A DNA stretch of 64,000 nt from Borrelia coriaceae (GCF_023035295.1 NZ_CP075083.1:62001-126000), one strand, 5' to 3'; shown: positions 46,407-55,090, numbered from the stretch's first letter. Notes: generated by a model from the letters alone, not told the origin. Made by a program: numbers and translations.

Positions 46407-47285
46407 TTATTTAAATTGTAAATGAGTTTTTACAAAAATTCAATATTGAAATTGACACAAATTAATTAAATTACCATAAAAATACAACCAACTTATTTGA
46501 AAGTAAATTTATCTAATATAAATAGATATTGGATGAAACCCAATATCTACAAAAAGGAGAAAAGTATCATTAAAAAATTATTTAAAATTAAGCCTTACGT
46601 GTAAACCTATAAACTTTAATATTAATTATGATTTTAACATAAAAAATAAGTTTAAAACAGATAAATCAAACATAATATTATAAATAATAATTCCCATTAT
46701 CTTATAAAAATTCATAATTTTATAGCTTAAATTAACAAGTAAAACATCAAAATTAAACAAATACTTTAAAATTTCTATATCTCTACCCTTCCAAGCTAGG
46801 GCCTTATGCCCTAAAAAGAGAATTTATGAAAAAATACTGCTATTAGCCTACTAAAACTAAAGGGTTTATTAGGAACTCTGGCCCCAAAATCCCTAATAAA
46901 CCCTTTAAGGTAACAGGTCCTTATATTAAGAGTGACACATTGCATGTCAATCTGTACTAACTATAATATATAACAATTTCAAACATTTTGCAAATTTTTT
47001 CTAAACTTTTTTGAAAAAAATTAGAAAATTTTTAGAAAAAATTACAAAATCAGTTATTTTGCTATCTATGATTGTTTATCTTAAAGCCTACCAACTTATC
47101 AAAACAAACAAAAACTAGATAATTTTAAACAAACATTTATAATTATACAAAAATACCATGATCTAAATATTAAAGTTTTTGCTTAACTTGTATTAGGTTC
47201 ATTTCTAAAATCTTTGACCTCTCCATATGATGAGCTTATGTACAAAAAATACTTAGAAATCAATCTAAAGCATAAACTTACTACC
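46407..47285. other. Intergenic region between partition and terminase genes
   Basis: 880 nt without a gene. In cp32 this interval holds bdr and erp genes; none is seen. It contains the hairpin at 46524-46548 (AGATATTGG/CCAATATCT) and the long inverted repeat at 46858-46907. Confidence 0.5.
46858..46907. repeat. 16-bp inverted repeat downstream of PF49
   Basis: TAAAGGGTTTATTAGG (46858-46873) pairs perfectly with CCTAATAAACCCTTTA (46892-46907), loop of 18 nt containing GGCCCC. It may be a transcription terminator, an origin-linked structure or a packaging signal ahead of the terminase genes. Confidence 0.7.
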
Positions 47286-47831
47286 TTATCTCTTCCCCCT
47301 TTTTAAAGACTCAAATTGAGTTATTATTTTTGTTAAAAAATCTTTTTCATCAGAGAAAACCTTCTCTAAAAGAAAGCTTGTAAGCTTGGCATTTCCCTTA
47401 TAAAATGCATAAGCATCTGGACATTTAAGCTGAAACCTTAAAGGTCTTAATGGGTTTTGCTTTGATTTTTTTATATTAACACCCTCTTTATTTCTAAGCA
47501 AGAACATGGTATTATTAATCCCATTATTAATAACATACTTCTCTTCAACAATTCCCTCTTCAATAGCAGTAGCGATCTTTAAATACTTATAAGTCTGGGT
47601 CCTTGCAAGTCTGTAATCTTTAGCAAAATCATCGAAAGTAGCATAATTATCAAGTTTGTAATATTCATTATCTTTAATTTCTTTTAACACTTTCATTGCT
47701 TCAATTTTACAAAAAATCTCTTTTTGAAAATTAATCTTTAATCTTTCCTTAAGCTTATTATAGTGAATAGATATCTGTTCATCAGGTGTAAGTTCTTTAT
47801 TTAAATTCCTCTTATTAACCTCTATTCCCAT
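47286..47831 (-). CDS. Plasmid partition protein, PF49 family
   Basis: 181 residues from ATG 47831 (MGIEVNKRNL), chosen because AAAGGAGGG lies 6 nt upstream; the frame opens at 47861. PF49 is a Borrelia plasmid family paired with ParA (PF32), thought to act like ParB. The region FAKDYRLARTQTYKYLKIAT (about 84-103) looks like a helix-turn-helix. The middle of the protein (NTMFLLRNKEGVNIKKSKQN) and RFQLKCPDAYAFYKG are typical of the family as I recall it. Confidence 0.8.
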   Translation of the reverse strand: MGIEVNKRNLNKELTPDEQISIHYNKLKERLKINFQKEIFCKIEAMKVLKEIKDNEYYKLDNYATFDDFAKDYRLARTQTYKYLKIATAIEEGIVEEKYVINNGINNTMFLLRNKEGVNIKKSKQNPLRPLRFQLKCPDAYAFYKGNAKLTSFLLEKVFSDEKDFLTKIITQFESLKRGKR

Positions 47832-47850
47832 TTCTAACCCTCCTTTGATC

Positions 47851-47875
47851 TTTACATACACTTAGTGTACGTAAA
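47851..47875. promoter_or_regulatory. Inverted repeat between parA and PF49
   Basis: TTTACATACAC, spacer TTA, GTGTACGTAAA: 11-bp arms with one mismatch. It lies in the 57-nt gap between ParA's stop and the PF49 start; candidate operator or parS-like centromere site. Confidence 0.45.
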
Positions 47876-47888
47876 TTATAATCTCAGC

Positions 47889-48641
47889 TTAAGCCATCAT
47901 GCTTATCTTATTCATCAAAGTTAACAGTGTATCTTGATACTCTTTTATATAATCCTTATTTAAATCAAAAACATCGTTTCTTGCTATCTTTCTATTCAAA
48001 TCTTCTCTCTCAGAGATTGTACCTAAAAAATTATCATTCTCTTTTAAGATACTCAGTAATTCCCTGTGCGTATTATTTTTTTTAAACTTAGTATTAAGCA
48101 AATAAATAGGAGCTTTTATAGATAATTTTTCTATAAAAAAATTAAATAAATCTAAGCTTTCTACTGCCCATTTCTCTGCCGTAATTGGCACTATAATATA
48201 ATCACTACACACCAAAGCATTAGTTAGAGTAAAATCTAAGCTAGGGTTAGTATCAAGTATTATGTAATCATACTCAAAACTTAATAACCTAAGCTGTTCT
48301 TTTAATCTAAATTCCTTATATGGGATGGCTTCTGAATTAAATTTGTGTAAAGTTAAATAACTTGGTATCAAATCTAAATTGCTATTAATCTTTACAACAG
48401 CACTATCAATATGCAGATTGGATATTAAAACTTCATATATATTCCTAGTAAATAAATCTACTCCACTCTCTTTTATAAACTTAAAATAATAACTTGTTGT
48501 TGATGCTTGAGTATCTATATCTATAATTAATACTTTAAAAGATTGTGATAAAAGTGTTGCAAATATTAAGCTTGTAGTACTCTTACCAACTCCTCCCTTG
48601 ATTGATGCTACTGTAATTACCTTTGTCTCTTTTGTATCCAT
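47889..48641 (-). CDS. parA: ParA-type partition ATPase, PF32 family
   Basis: 250 residues. Deviant Walker A KGGVGKST (15-22), A' motif DIDTQAS (41-47), Walker B YIILDTNPSLD near residue 115-125. These define a Mrp/MinD-type ParA that segregates plasmid copies. The PF32 sequence type sets Borrelia plasmid compatibility. Its start overlaps the PF50 gene by 25 nt. Confidence 0.9.
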   Translation of the reverse strand: MDTKETKVITVASIKGGVGKSTTSLIFATLLSQSFKVLIIDIDTQASTTSYYFKFIKESGVDLFTRNIYEVLISNLHIDSAVVKINSNLDLIPSYLTLHKFNSEAIPYKEFRLKEQLRLLSFEYDYIILDTNPSLDFTLTNALVCSDYIIVPITAEKWAVESLDLFNFFIEKLSIKAPIYLLNTKFKKNNTHRELLSILKENDNFLGTISEREDLNRKIARNDVFDLNKDYIKEYQDTLLTLMNKISMMA

Positions 48642-49180
48642 CTTGGAATAATACCCCCTTCCGGTAATTTTTTTCCATAAAATGCATAAAGTTCCCTTTC
48701 TAATTCTAGGAGTATACTTAGTAAAGTTTGATAATAGGAACTTCCAACCTTATCTTTTTTTAATAAATTATGCAGCCCACTTAAATAACAAAAAACCCCA
48801 CCTTTTTTAAATCTAAATTCTATGTACTCGCATTTTCTTAAAGTATAAGTCTCTCTCTTATTAAAGTTCTTTACTAAAAACGCTTTATCTAATTTTTTAA
48901 TACCATAATAAATACCCAAAAAATCATCATTATCTCTTATAGAGAATAAATGAAACATGCTTATATCTTCTATGTTAAAAATTCCTCTAAGGGAAATGAA
49001 AAACTTGGTTGGCTCGTTCTTGCTTATTCCAAAAGTATAAAAATCATTGAATATCTTAGTATGATATATCTTACGGTTATTAATCTCCTCTACTTTAGAG
49101 AAGATATTGCTTTTACCCTTTTTTCTATTCTTAGGATATATTTCCTTTTTCTTTTGCTTCAATAACTCTAGTAAAGCCAC
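48617..49180 (-). CDS. PF50 (DUF226) plasmid maintenance protein
   Basis: 187 residues, GTG start with AAGGAAGG upstream. Lys-rich N-terminus, then IYHTKIFNDFYTFGISKNEP and FISLRGIFNIEDI, familiar from Borrelia PF50/DUF226. It is co-transcribed between the PF57/62 gene and parA. Biochemical role not established. Confidence 0.8.
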   Translation of the reverse strand: MALLELLKQKKKEIYPKNRKKGKSNIFSKVEEINNRKIYHTKIFNDFYTFGISKNEPTKFFISLRGIFNIEDISMFHLFSIRDNDDFLGIYYGIKKLDKAFLVKNFNKRETYTLRKCEYIEFRFKKGGVFCYLSGLHNLLKKDKVGSSYYQTLLSILLELERELYAFYGKKLPEGGIIPRWIQKRQR

Positions 49181-49213
49181 CTTCCTTCCTTTTCCTTGGT
49201 ATAGCTTAAGTTA

Positions 49214-50320
49214 TCACTTTATCATCTTAAGCAGTTCGTAGTAATACGTATTATCAACCACCTTGCTATACCTTAATTCATCTTTGGTGTTGACAAGCTT
49301 TTTCAGAGCCGGTATTAATATACCTATGTCTACTTTATGCCTCAACTGTTCTAATAATATACTAAAAATGTTGTTTTTTATATCATTTGCATTGCTTTCC
49401 GACTTTTTGCAAATTTTGGTATTGATTTTTATTCTTCTAATTAAACGATCTAAATCCTCATATTTGTCTTGTTCTATTATAAAGTGAGGTTTTTTCTTGT
49501 AAGTTTCATATATTTTACTAATCTTCTCTTTTAACACTGCTTCATCGTAATTTTGTTTTTTAAGTTCTGTCTCTTTTGTCGACAATATTTCTTTAAGTTT
49601 GTATATCTTATTCTCTTGCTTACTACTTTTGATCTTAAGCTTTTGATTTAAATATCCATTTTTCTCTAAGAAGTTCTTAACGCATCCTATTTTTCCTTTT
49701 TCAAGTTCTATGCCTATTAAAGCTAAATCCTTGCTTGGTAATACCTCAAGGTCCCTCTCGTGCTTCTTAATCTCTTTTATAAGTTCTATCTTTACTGCTT
49801 TTTCTATGTTTGATCTCAATAGGATGAAGGGAAGATCTATTTTGAAATTGCATTTGTTTATGTATTTGCTGAGTATTTCTTCTTCTTTTTTATTATTAAT
49901 ATTATTAATACACTCCCATTTTGGACTCCCATTTTCTCTCTCATAAGTAGCAACTCTTTCTTTAAACTTGTCTATCTTTTCTTGCTTTGTGCTCTTGAAA
50001 TATGAGTTTATCTTTGCATGACATTCTTTCTTTGGATATTGTAGAGTATAATAAACTTCACTTCCGCACTTTTTACCTAAGTGTTTGCAGTAGTTAAGTG
50101 TAATTTTAAACTTTTTTTCAAGTGCGTACAGATAATTCTGCAATGTTTTGATCTTGACTGTTTTTTGCTCGTTTCTTCTTAAGTTGCCATTGAAAAAATA
50201 TAAAATGTTATTTTGTGTGTATTGCTTGAGTTTTAAATTCATGAAATTAATTGTGGATATAAGCACAATTAAGTTGTATTGGTATCTATTGGTCTTACCC
50301 TTTATACTTTTGATTTTCAC
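49214..50320 (-). CDS. PF57/62 plasmid replication/maintenance protein
   Basis: 368 residues, very Lys-rich, GTG start after TTAGGAG. It begins with a helical DNA-binding-like region (YNLIVLISTINFMNLKLKQY, LQNYLYALEKKFKIT) and includes a coiled coil (KLKEILSTKETELKKQNYDE). PF57/62 is the one Borrelia family shown elsewhere to support autonomous replication, so this is the likely replication initiator of the replicon, or of the integrated circle. First gene of the partition operon. Confidence 0.85.
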   Translation of the reverse strand: MKIKSIKGKTNRYQYNLIVLISTINFMNLKLKQYTQNNILYFFNGNLRRNEQKTVKIKTLQNYLYALEKKFKITLNYCKHLGKKCGSEVYYTLQYPKKECHAKINSYFKSTKQEKIDKFKERVATYERENGSPKWECINNINNKKEEEILSKYINKCNFKIDLPFILLRSNIEKAVKIELIKEIKKHERDLEVLPSKDLALIGIELEKGKIGCVKNFLEKNGYLNQKLKIKSSKQENKIYKLKEILSTKETELKKQNYDEAVLKEKISKIYETYKKKPHFIIEQDKYEDLDRLIRRIKINTKICKKSESNANDIKNNIFSILLEQLRHKVDIGILIPALKKLVNTKDELRYSKVVDNTYYYELLKMIK

Positions 50321-50737
50321 TGTTTACTCCTAATATAAGTATTTATAAATCTTAAGTTAATTAATAATACAATTCATCTTAAAAGTAAATACTTGTTTTA
50401 GCAAATATGAAAATAAATATTAAAATATTAATTTGTTGTTTTATAGGGTTAAATATTGCGTTTTTTCTTATGTTTTATTTCTAGTCTAGATACTTTACAA
50501 ACTTATGTTTTTGCTATATTATAAAAATAAACACTTATATTAAGAGCAAGTAAGTGCTACTAATTTTATTTAAAATTAATTAGAAATGGACGAGCCTTGT
50601 TAAGGCAAGTCATGTGACTCTTTTTTAGTCTTGCAATATTTTTTGTTTGTTTTTTATTTTTTGTTGAAATTTTCCTAAAATGTGTCTTTTTATCAAGATA
50701 TATGATAAAGCTAGAAATTTAAGGAAGTTTAAACAAA
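50321..50737. other. Region upstream of the partition operon
   Basis: About 420 nt with no gene; probably contains the operon promoter and perhaps the origin. Small inverted elements occur at 50593-50605 (GCCTTGTTAAGGC). cp32 carries rev and mlp between lysis and partition genes; neither is present. Confidence 0.45.
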
Positions 50738-50740
50738 CTT

Positions 50741-50763
50741 AAAAGTCCCAAATAGGGACTTTT
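50741..50763 (-). terminator. Terminator of the lysis operon
   Basis: AAAGTCCC pairs with GGGACTTT around AAATA. T-rich sequence flanks it on the plus strand (TTTTTT) and a shorter T-run on the minus strand, so it may act both ways. It lies 40 nt beyond the 50801 stop. Confidence 0.7.
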
Positions 50764-50800
50764 TTATAAAGTGGTGAAGATGTTGGTTACTTTTTTAAAT

Positions 50801-51163
50801 TTACTTTTTTAATTTGCTGTATTTTTTGTATACATCAATGACTATAGGTTTTGTTTTATTTATGTAACGTTTTAAGTGCTTGATATTGTCTTGCATTGCT
50901 TCTATTGTATGCTCTGATTTTAAAATATTGGGATCTAGTAGCGTAAATGGTGGAAAATTGGGATGTTTAAACTTATGCTTAGTTCTTATTAAAAATGTTT
51001 CGAGGTACAATGCATAGCTTGTAAGCTGTGCTTCATATATACTTAAGTCCTTAAGTGTAACCTCAATAGGTTCTTGAGGCTCTGATGGCACTGAGGCTAT
51101 GGAGGTGCAACTAATAATGAGTTGCAATAAAATAGTTAGACTTAAAATTAATTTTTTGTTCAT
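50801..51163 (-). CDS. Small lipoprotein of the lysis operon, spanin-like
   Basis: 120 residues; signal MNKKLILSLTILLQLIISC (Cys19) then a short mature helical domain (LTSYALYLETFLIRTKHKFK, EAMQDNIKHLKRYINKTK). It overlaps the BlyB-like stop by 4 nt (ATGA), so expression is coupled. cp32 has a small lipoprotein at this spot. A lipoprotein directly after holin genes is the arrangement of outer-membrane spanins; this role is my inference. Confidence 0.75.
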   Translation of the reverse strand: MNKKLILSLTILLQLIISCTSIASVPSEPQEPIEVTLKDLSIYEAQLTSYALYLETFLIRTKHKFKHPNFPPFTLLDPNILKSEHTIEAMQDNIKHLKRYINKTKPIVIDVYKKYSKLKK

Positions 51164-51522
51164 TTTTGATCCTCTTTATCTAGTTCTTCTTTAAAAAATT
51201 TGGTCTTATCTTGCATAAGAGTATTGCGTTCAAGTCGTAATTCTTCAATTAAAGCAGGATCAGCATCACTTTTGATTGCATTAATAAGGTTTGTGATCTT
51301 GTTAAGTATGGTTTCAAGTTCTAGGATAATTTGTTTGCATTCTTTATGTTCCATTTTTTTAAGTGAAGCTAGGTAAAGCTTATTCATGTATTTGTAAATG
51401 TCAATTGCTTTTTGTATTCCTGTTTTGAAAATTTCATCATTTGGAGTTTTACTATATCCTAAAAATTCTACTAGATTTTGAAGAAAGATGATTCCTAGAT
51501 GAATATTGTTTTTGTTTAACAT
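51160..51522 (-). CDS. blyB: BlyB-like holin accessory protein
   Basis: 120 residues, soluble and helical (IHLGIIFLQNLVEFLGYS, IDIYKYMNKLYLASLKKM), matching the cp32 BlyB family in size, position and opening motif. BlyB stabilises or assists the BlyA holin. AAGGAATAATTT precedes the ATG. Confidence 0.7.
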   Translation of the reverse strand: MLNKNNIHLGIIFLQNLVEFLGYSKTPNDEIFKTGIQKAIDIYKYMNKLYLASLKKMEHKECKQIILELETILNKITNLINAIKSDADPALIEELRLERNTLMQDKTKFFKEELDKEDQK

Positions 51523-51540
51523 AAATTATTCCTTAAATTT

Positions 51541-51702
51541 TTAATTTTCTTTGTCAAGAAAATGCTTAATTATTTTAATTACTTCATTGATAACAGGTCT
51601 TAAGAGTAGCGTTAAAGGTATGAGTATGAGCAATACAATACCTCCAATTATTATAAGTTTTATCTCTGCAATATTTGCTAAGAAGTCAAATATTGTATTC
51701 AT
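51541..51702 (-). CDS. blyA: BlyA-type holin
   Basis: 53 residues, read directly from the complement. GGAGGACAAC precedes the ATG at 51702. One membrane helix (LIIIGGIVLLILIPLTLLL) follows IAEIKL and precedes a basic, amphipathic tail (NEVIKIIKHFLDKEN). Size, single membrane span, charged C-terminus and place before blyB identify the cp32 holin BlyA, which forms membrane lesions for phage release. Confidence 0.8.
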   Translation of the reverse strand: MNTIFDFLANIAEIKLIIIGGIVLLILIPLTLLLRPVINEVIKIIKHFLDKEN

Positions 51703-51820
51703 GTTGTCCTCCATTTTAAATGTATATTAGATGTATTATTTTATATTTGAAAGATAAACCGTTTGTTTTTGTTATATTTATATGGTAACATAAATTTATC
51801 AAAAATAAAATGTGCAAAAA

Positions 51821-52930
51821 CTATAATTTTAGAAGAATTGGAATATCCTTTTTTGAATCACCGTCTTCTATGGCAGACACTAATTTATACCACCCTTGAA
51901 GCAGTGGGTGTACTACATTGTGTTCGTAACCGCTATAAAAATATAAAAGTGAACCTTGTTCTTTATTTTGATTTTCTGAAAATCTAAGTACAATATCTTT
52001 TGTCCCAATATAACTGGACTTTCTAGTACCTCTTATATGAAGGATTATGTTAAGGTAAAGATCAGTGCCTTTTAAGTTTCTTGGGAATTTTAATTCTACT
52101 CTACCACCCACAATGTTTGTTATTAACGTTTTTGTAGCAAATTCACTGTAAGAGTAAAAAGAATCAGATAATGGGTTTACTCCCCAGAATTGAAAATTAT
52201 CAGGAATTCCTTGTAGGTAAGAGATTGTTGCTAATCTGATTAGTAAGTTTTGAGATGGCTTGTATGCAAGAAGTTCATAATCTGTAGAATCGTGAAGTTG
52301 TTGCGTAATAAGTGGTACATTTGCTTCGAATTCTTGTATGATATTACTCTTTTTTAGATAAGTATTACTTATTGATTTATAGATTCTCTCAAAATCATCT
52401 ATTTGTACAAAAGTTCTGTTTGCGCTCTCTTTAGCTTGTTCTAATTGGGCGTTTTGTATAAAAGAGTCTTTTAAGTCATTTATTAATGTGTCAAATTCAA
52501 TTAATTCGAATTCTTTTTTGCTTTCATTGTAGATTGATATTTTGTGTCCTTTAGTAGTAAGTGCGTCTCTATTTAAATCTTCCAGTGCTTTTATCTTAAG
52601 TTTTTGCATTAAAGTATTTAAATTAATATTTTGTGATTCTGGGTTTACTTCTATTAGCCTGGAGATTATCTTTAAATACATTTTTTCTATGTAAGATTCA
52701 TATTCTATCAGCTCTTTTGATATTATTTCCCTTATAACTTTTTTAAAATAATCAAATCCCTCGTAGAATGTGTCTTTTTTAATTTGCTCAAGTAAGTTTT
52801 TATATGTAATTGCGTAAGTTTCTTCCACAATATCATCAATGGGGATTAGATCGTTTGCATTGACTTTAATTTTTCTGTTAAAATCTTTTATTTGTATGGT
52901 TTCTTCTGTAGTTGCATCTTCATAGTCCAT
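51821..52930 (-). CDS. DUF685-family tail fibre-like protein
   Basis: 369 residues starting with a strong AATAAGGAGG site. The first 200 residues are helical with the cp32-like opening TIQIKDFNRKIKVNANDLIP; the C-terminal 170 are strand-rich (GGRVELKFPRNLKGTDLYLN, SLLYFYSGYEHNVVHPLLQG), as in a receptor-binding head. Matches the DUF685 family as recalled, encoded just before the holin. Likely determines host binding. Confidence 0.75.
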   Translation of the reverse strand: MDYEDATTEETIQIKDFNRKIKVNANDLIPIDDIVEETYAITYKNLLEQIKKDTFYEGFDYFKKVIREIISKELIEYESYIEKMYLKIISRLIEVNPESQNINLNTLMQKLKIKALEDLNRDALTTKGHKISIYNESKKEFELIEFDTLINDLKDSFIQNAQLEQAKESANRTFVQIDDFERIYKSISNTYLKKSNIIQEFEANVPLITQQLHDSTDYELLAYKPSQNLLIRLATISYLQGIPDNFQFWGVNPLSDSFYSYSEFATKTLITNIVGGRVELKFPRNLKGTDLYLNIILHIRGTRKSSYIGTKDIVLRFSENQNKEQGSLLYFYSGYEHNVVHPLLQGWYKLVSAIEDGDSKKDIPILLKL

Positions 52931-52979
52931 ATAACCTCCTTATTTTTAATCTATTATTTTAATCTACAGCTATAAAAAT

Positions 52980-53561
52980 TTATTTTATTTCTTTATCATA
53001 AGTGTCAAAAATTTTAATAGTTCTTCCAGCAGGAATTAAAGATTTAATAAATCCATATACTGAGTTTGTAAAGTCTTTTGGGATATAATTGGATGCAAGT
53101 TTTCTAAATTTTCCTTTGTGTTTAACTATAATAATTTTTAATTTCCCATTATTTTTACCAGCTATTTTAAATTTAATAGGTGATCTAATATTGTCAATCA
53201 ATTTGATAATAATCTCACCAGGTATTTCTGGATTAACGTTTACCTCAACTCTTGCATGCAAAAATGCTTTAAATAGTAAATGAAAACTCTCATCTGTGCC
53301 TATTGATTTTATTGCAAATATTAATGCTTTAAGCGAATTAATGAGATCTTTTTTTAGTCCTTTTTTTAGGTGAAATGCATTAAATAGTGATAGCATCATC
53401 AATGCAATGTATCTTGAATTGATATTTTCTTCTATATCAATTGTCTTAAAGTTGTTACGTAGGTCTTTAAGTTCTCCTAGTAGTTGTTTTTTAAAACTAA
53501 TTTCGCTTTGTGTGATCTTTGCAATCTGTGTATTTTGTAAAAATTGTGGTAGTGTTTTCAT
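52980..53561 (-). CDS. DUF735-family baseplate protein
   Basis: 193 residues from ATG 53561 (MKTLPQFLQN); a TTG at 53579 would add six residues. Helical N-terminus with ALMMLSLFNAFHLKKGLKKD, then strands (EIPGEIIIKLIDN, GKLKIIIVKHKGK). Family DUF735; sits where P2-type phages encode gpI, which links the baseplate J ring to fibres. Confidence 0.7.
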   Translation of the reverse strand: MKTLPQFLQNTQIAKITQSEISFKKQLLGELKDLRNNFKTIDIEENINSRYIALMMLSLFNAFHLKKGLKKDLINSLKALIFAIKSIGTDESFHLLFKAFLHARVEVNVNPEIPGEIIIKLIDNIRSPIKFKIAGKNNGKLKIIIVKHKGKFRKLASNYIPKDFTNSVYGFIKSLIPAGRTIKIFDTYDKEIK

Positions 53562-53565
53562 TACC

Positions 53566-54426
53566 TTATTCTCTGTCAATTATTAGTCTTAAATTTGTAT
53601 CAAAAGAGATCAGTGCATTTTCTTGAATTTCAACATCGGTATTAAAATTAAACTCATTTTCTTTAATTTGTGTTATTTTGGTTTCTAAGTCATCTTTTAT
53701 GCAAATACCAATTCGCATTTTTTTGATTCCTTGAATTAGACTTACAGGATTTAAGAAATCTTGGTGCCTAAACGAAATACCCATGTCTTTGTATTTATTT
53801 TGTATCATTTTTGTGTAAATTTCTCTTATTTGTCCGTCTACTTCTTTGTATGGTGTTTCTGATTCAGTTTCGTATAATATTTTTAAATATGCGTATTTGG
53901 TTGTTCCTAGGCTAAACTTGTATATCTTTTTTTGTCCATTGTTGTTTAAAAAATCAAGTTGTATTTTTCCTTGGAATTTTGTTCCACTTGGAGCAGTATA
54001 GTATATTGCTTGCCAAATATTTTTTTGTGTTTCATTATCAATAATTCCATCTTTAATGTATTCAGGTGTAAATATTATATAAATTTTAATTATTCCTGAT
54101 GAACTTATGATGTTTGCATACTCTACATGTGGAATTGCTAATAGTGTTTGTTTTATAGCTTCATAAGTTGAACTTTTAGGTATGCTTAAAGATTTTTGTA
54201 AACTTTTAAAGTATGTGCCCTCCTCTTTAAGGGTCTCAAATAATTCGTTTACAACTTGAATGATTTCCATATCGATAGCAGAACTTGGGTAATTTATTAT
54301 GTCAAATATTGAATTTTCTTTTATTAAAATATTATATTCTTTTTTAAGTATTTCTTTTTTTGCGTTTTGTATATCTTCTATTGATTTTGTAAGAATTCCA
54401 AGTTCTTGATCAAATATTATTTTCAT
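53566..54426 (-). CDS. DUF276-family baseplate J-like protein
   Basis: 286 residues opening KIIFDQELGILTKSIEDIQN, typical of DUF276. Features of the gpJ/gp6 baseplate ring are present: helical N-terminus (NYPSSAIDMEIIQVVNELFE), then IPHVEYANIISSSGIIKIYI, and IWQAIYYTAPSGTKFQGKI, which resembles the P2 gpJ core motif with A-P-x-G. It overlaps the gp25-like stop by 4 nt. Confidence 0.75.
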   Translation of the reverse strand: MKIIFDQELGILTKSIEDIQNAKKEILKKEYNILIKENSIFDIINYPSSAIDMEIIQVVNELFETLKEEGTYFKSLQKSLSIPKSSTYEAIKQTLLAIPHVEYANIISSSGIIKIYIIFTPEYIKDGIIDNETQKNIWQAIYYTAPSGTKFQGKIQLDFLNNNGQKKIYKFSLGTTKYAYLKILYETESETPYKEVDGQIREIYTKMIQNKYKDMGISFRHQDFLNPVSLIQGIKKMRIGICIKDDLETKITQIKENEFNFNTDVEIQENALISFDTNLRLIIDRE

Positions 54427-54752
54427 AAATTGTATTCCATGCTTAATGTATCTCCGGCTAGGAAGAATTGTAATATTATTTTTTTATTTTCTTTTTTTGT
54501 TTTGATGTTTAGTATGTCGATGTTTAGGCTTTTTAAAGTATTGGCAAAAAAGGTTTTAATATCTTCTTCCTTTTGCATCTTTAAAAGTTTTAGTAGAAAA
54601 TTGGAATTAAGCCCATAATCTTTATTAAAAAGCTTACCAACGGGTGTTTTGAGGTATAAGAATAATTTTTGTTTTTGCTCGTCAATGCCTTCTGCTATTT
54701 TTAAATCGTTATCAAAAATTAGATTAAATTCATTATCTATTTTAATATCCAT
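54423..54752 (-). CDS. gp25-like baseplate wedge protein
   Basis: 109 residues. NLIFDNDLKIAEGIDEQKQK then LYLKTPVGKLFNKDYG resembles the gpW/gp25 wedge core (an R/K-x-x-P-G-x-x-x-x-x-x-x-Y/F-G-like pattern), and the end is two strands (KIILQFFLAGD). It starts the right phage block. In cp32 this gene follows the spike gene; here upstream lies non-phage DNA. Confidence 0.7.
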   Translation of the reverse strand: MDIKIDNEFNLIFDNDLKIAEGIDEQKQKLFLYLKTPVGKLFNKDYGLNSNFLLKLLKMQKEEDIKTFFANTLKSLNIDILNIKTKKENKKIILQFFLAGDTLSMEYNL

Positions 54753-54799
54753 TTTTAACTGCCTTAGGAATTGATTATAGCATATTTAGCAAAAATAAT

Positions 54800-54832
54800 A
54801 CGTTTTTATATCATTTTTGTTAAAAATTTAAA
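54800..54832. repeat. Candidate right junction repeat of the prophage block
   Basis: ACGTTTTTATAT...AAAAATTTAAA, 48 nt upstream of the gp25-like start, resembles 7244-7281 in the same orientation. Weak because both are AT-rich. Confidence 0.3.
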
Positions 54833-54868
54833 ATAATGTTGTTTTATTATTTGTCTAATAAAGAAAAA

Positions 54869-54893
54869 GACTCAAGTTAAAACTTGGGTCTCA
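54869..54893 (-). terminator. Hairpin upstream of the phage block
   Basis: AGACTCAAGTT pairs with AACTTGGGTCT (11 bp, one wobble); on the minus strand TTTTTCTTT follows, the layout of a rho-independent terminator that would insulate the phage operon from transcription entering from the right. Confidence 0.65.
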
Positions 54894-55065
54894 TAGTATC
54901 ATCTTTTTCGTATAGTCTCGAAATATTTATTTGCCTTTACATTATTTAAATATTTTTTAATATAAAAGTCAATCTTTTTTTATAAAATTTCTAATCTTAT
55001 TTTTATGTTTAACTTTGTTTATATTAACAAGATACTAGATTTTAGTTTTTTTCTATAGTAAAAAA

Positions 55066-55090
55066 GAGACTCTTTAATTTAAAGAGTCTC
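55066..55090 (-). terminator. Second strong hairpin upstream of the phage block
   Basis: GAGACTCTTTA and TAAAGAGTCTC form a perfect 11-bp stem around ATT; minus-strand TTTTTT follows. It forms a tandem pair with 54869-54893. Another 8-bp stem (GGTACCCT/AGGGTACC) lies at 55261-55285. No credible gene is seen in 54753-55793. Confidence 0.65.

Noticed and set aside
47889..50320. Toxin-antitoxin or defence island
   Set aside because: All four genes fit known Borrelia partition families.
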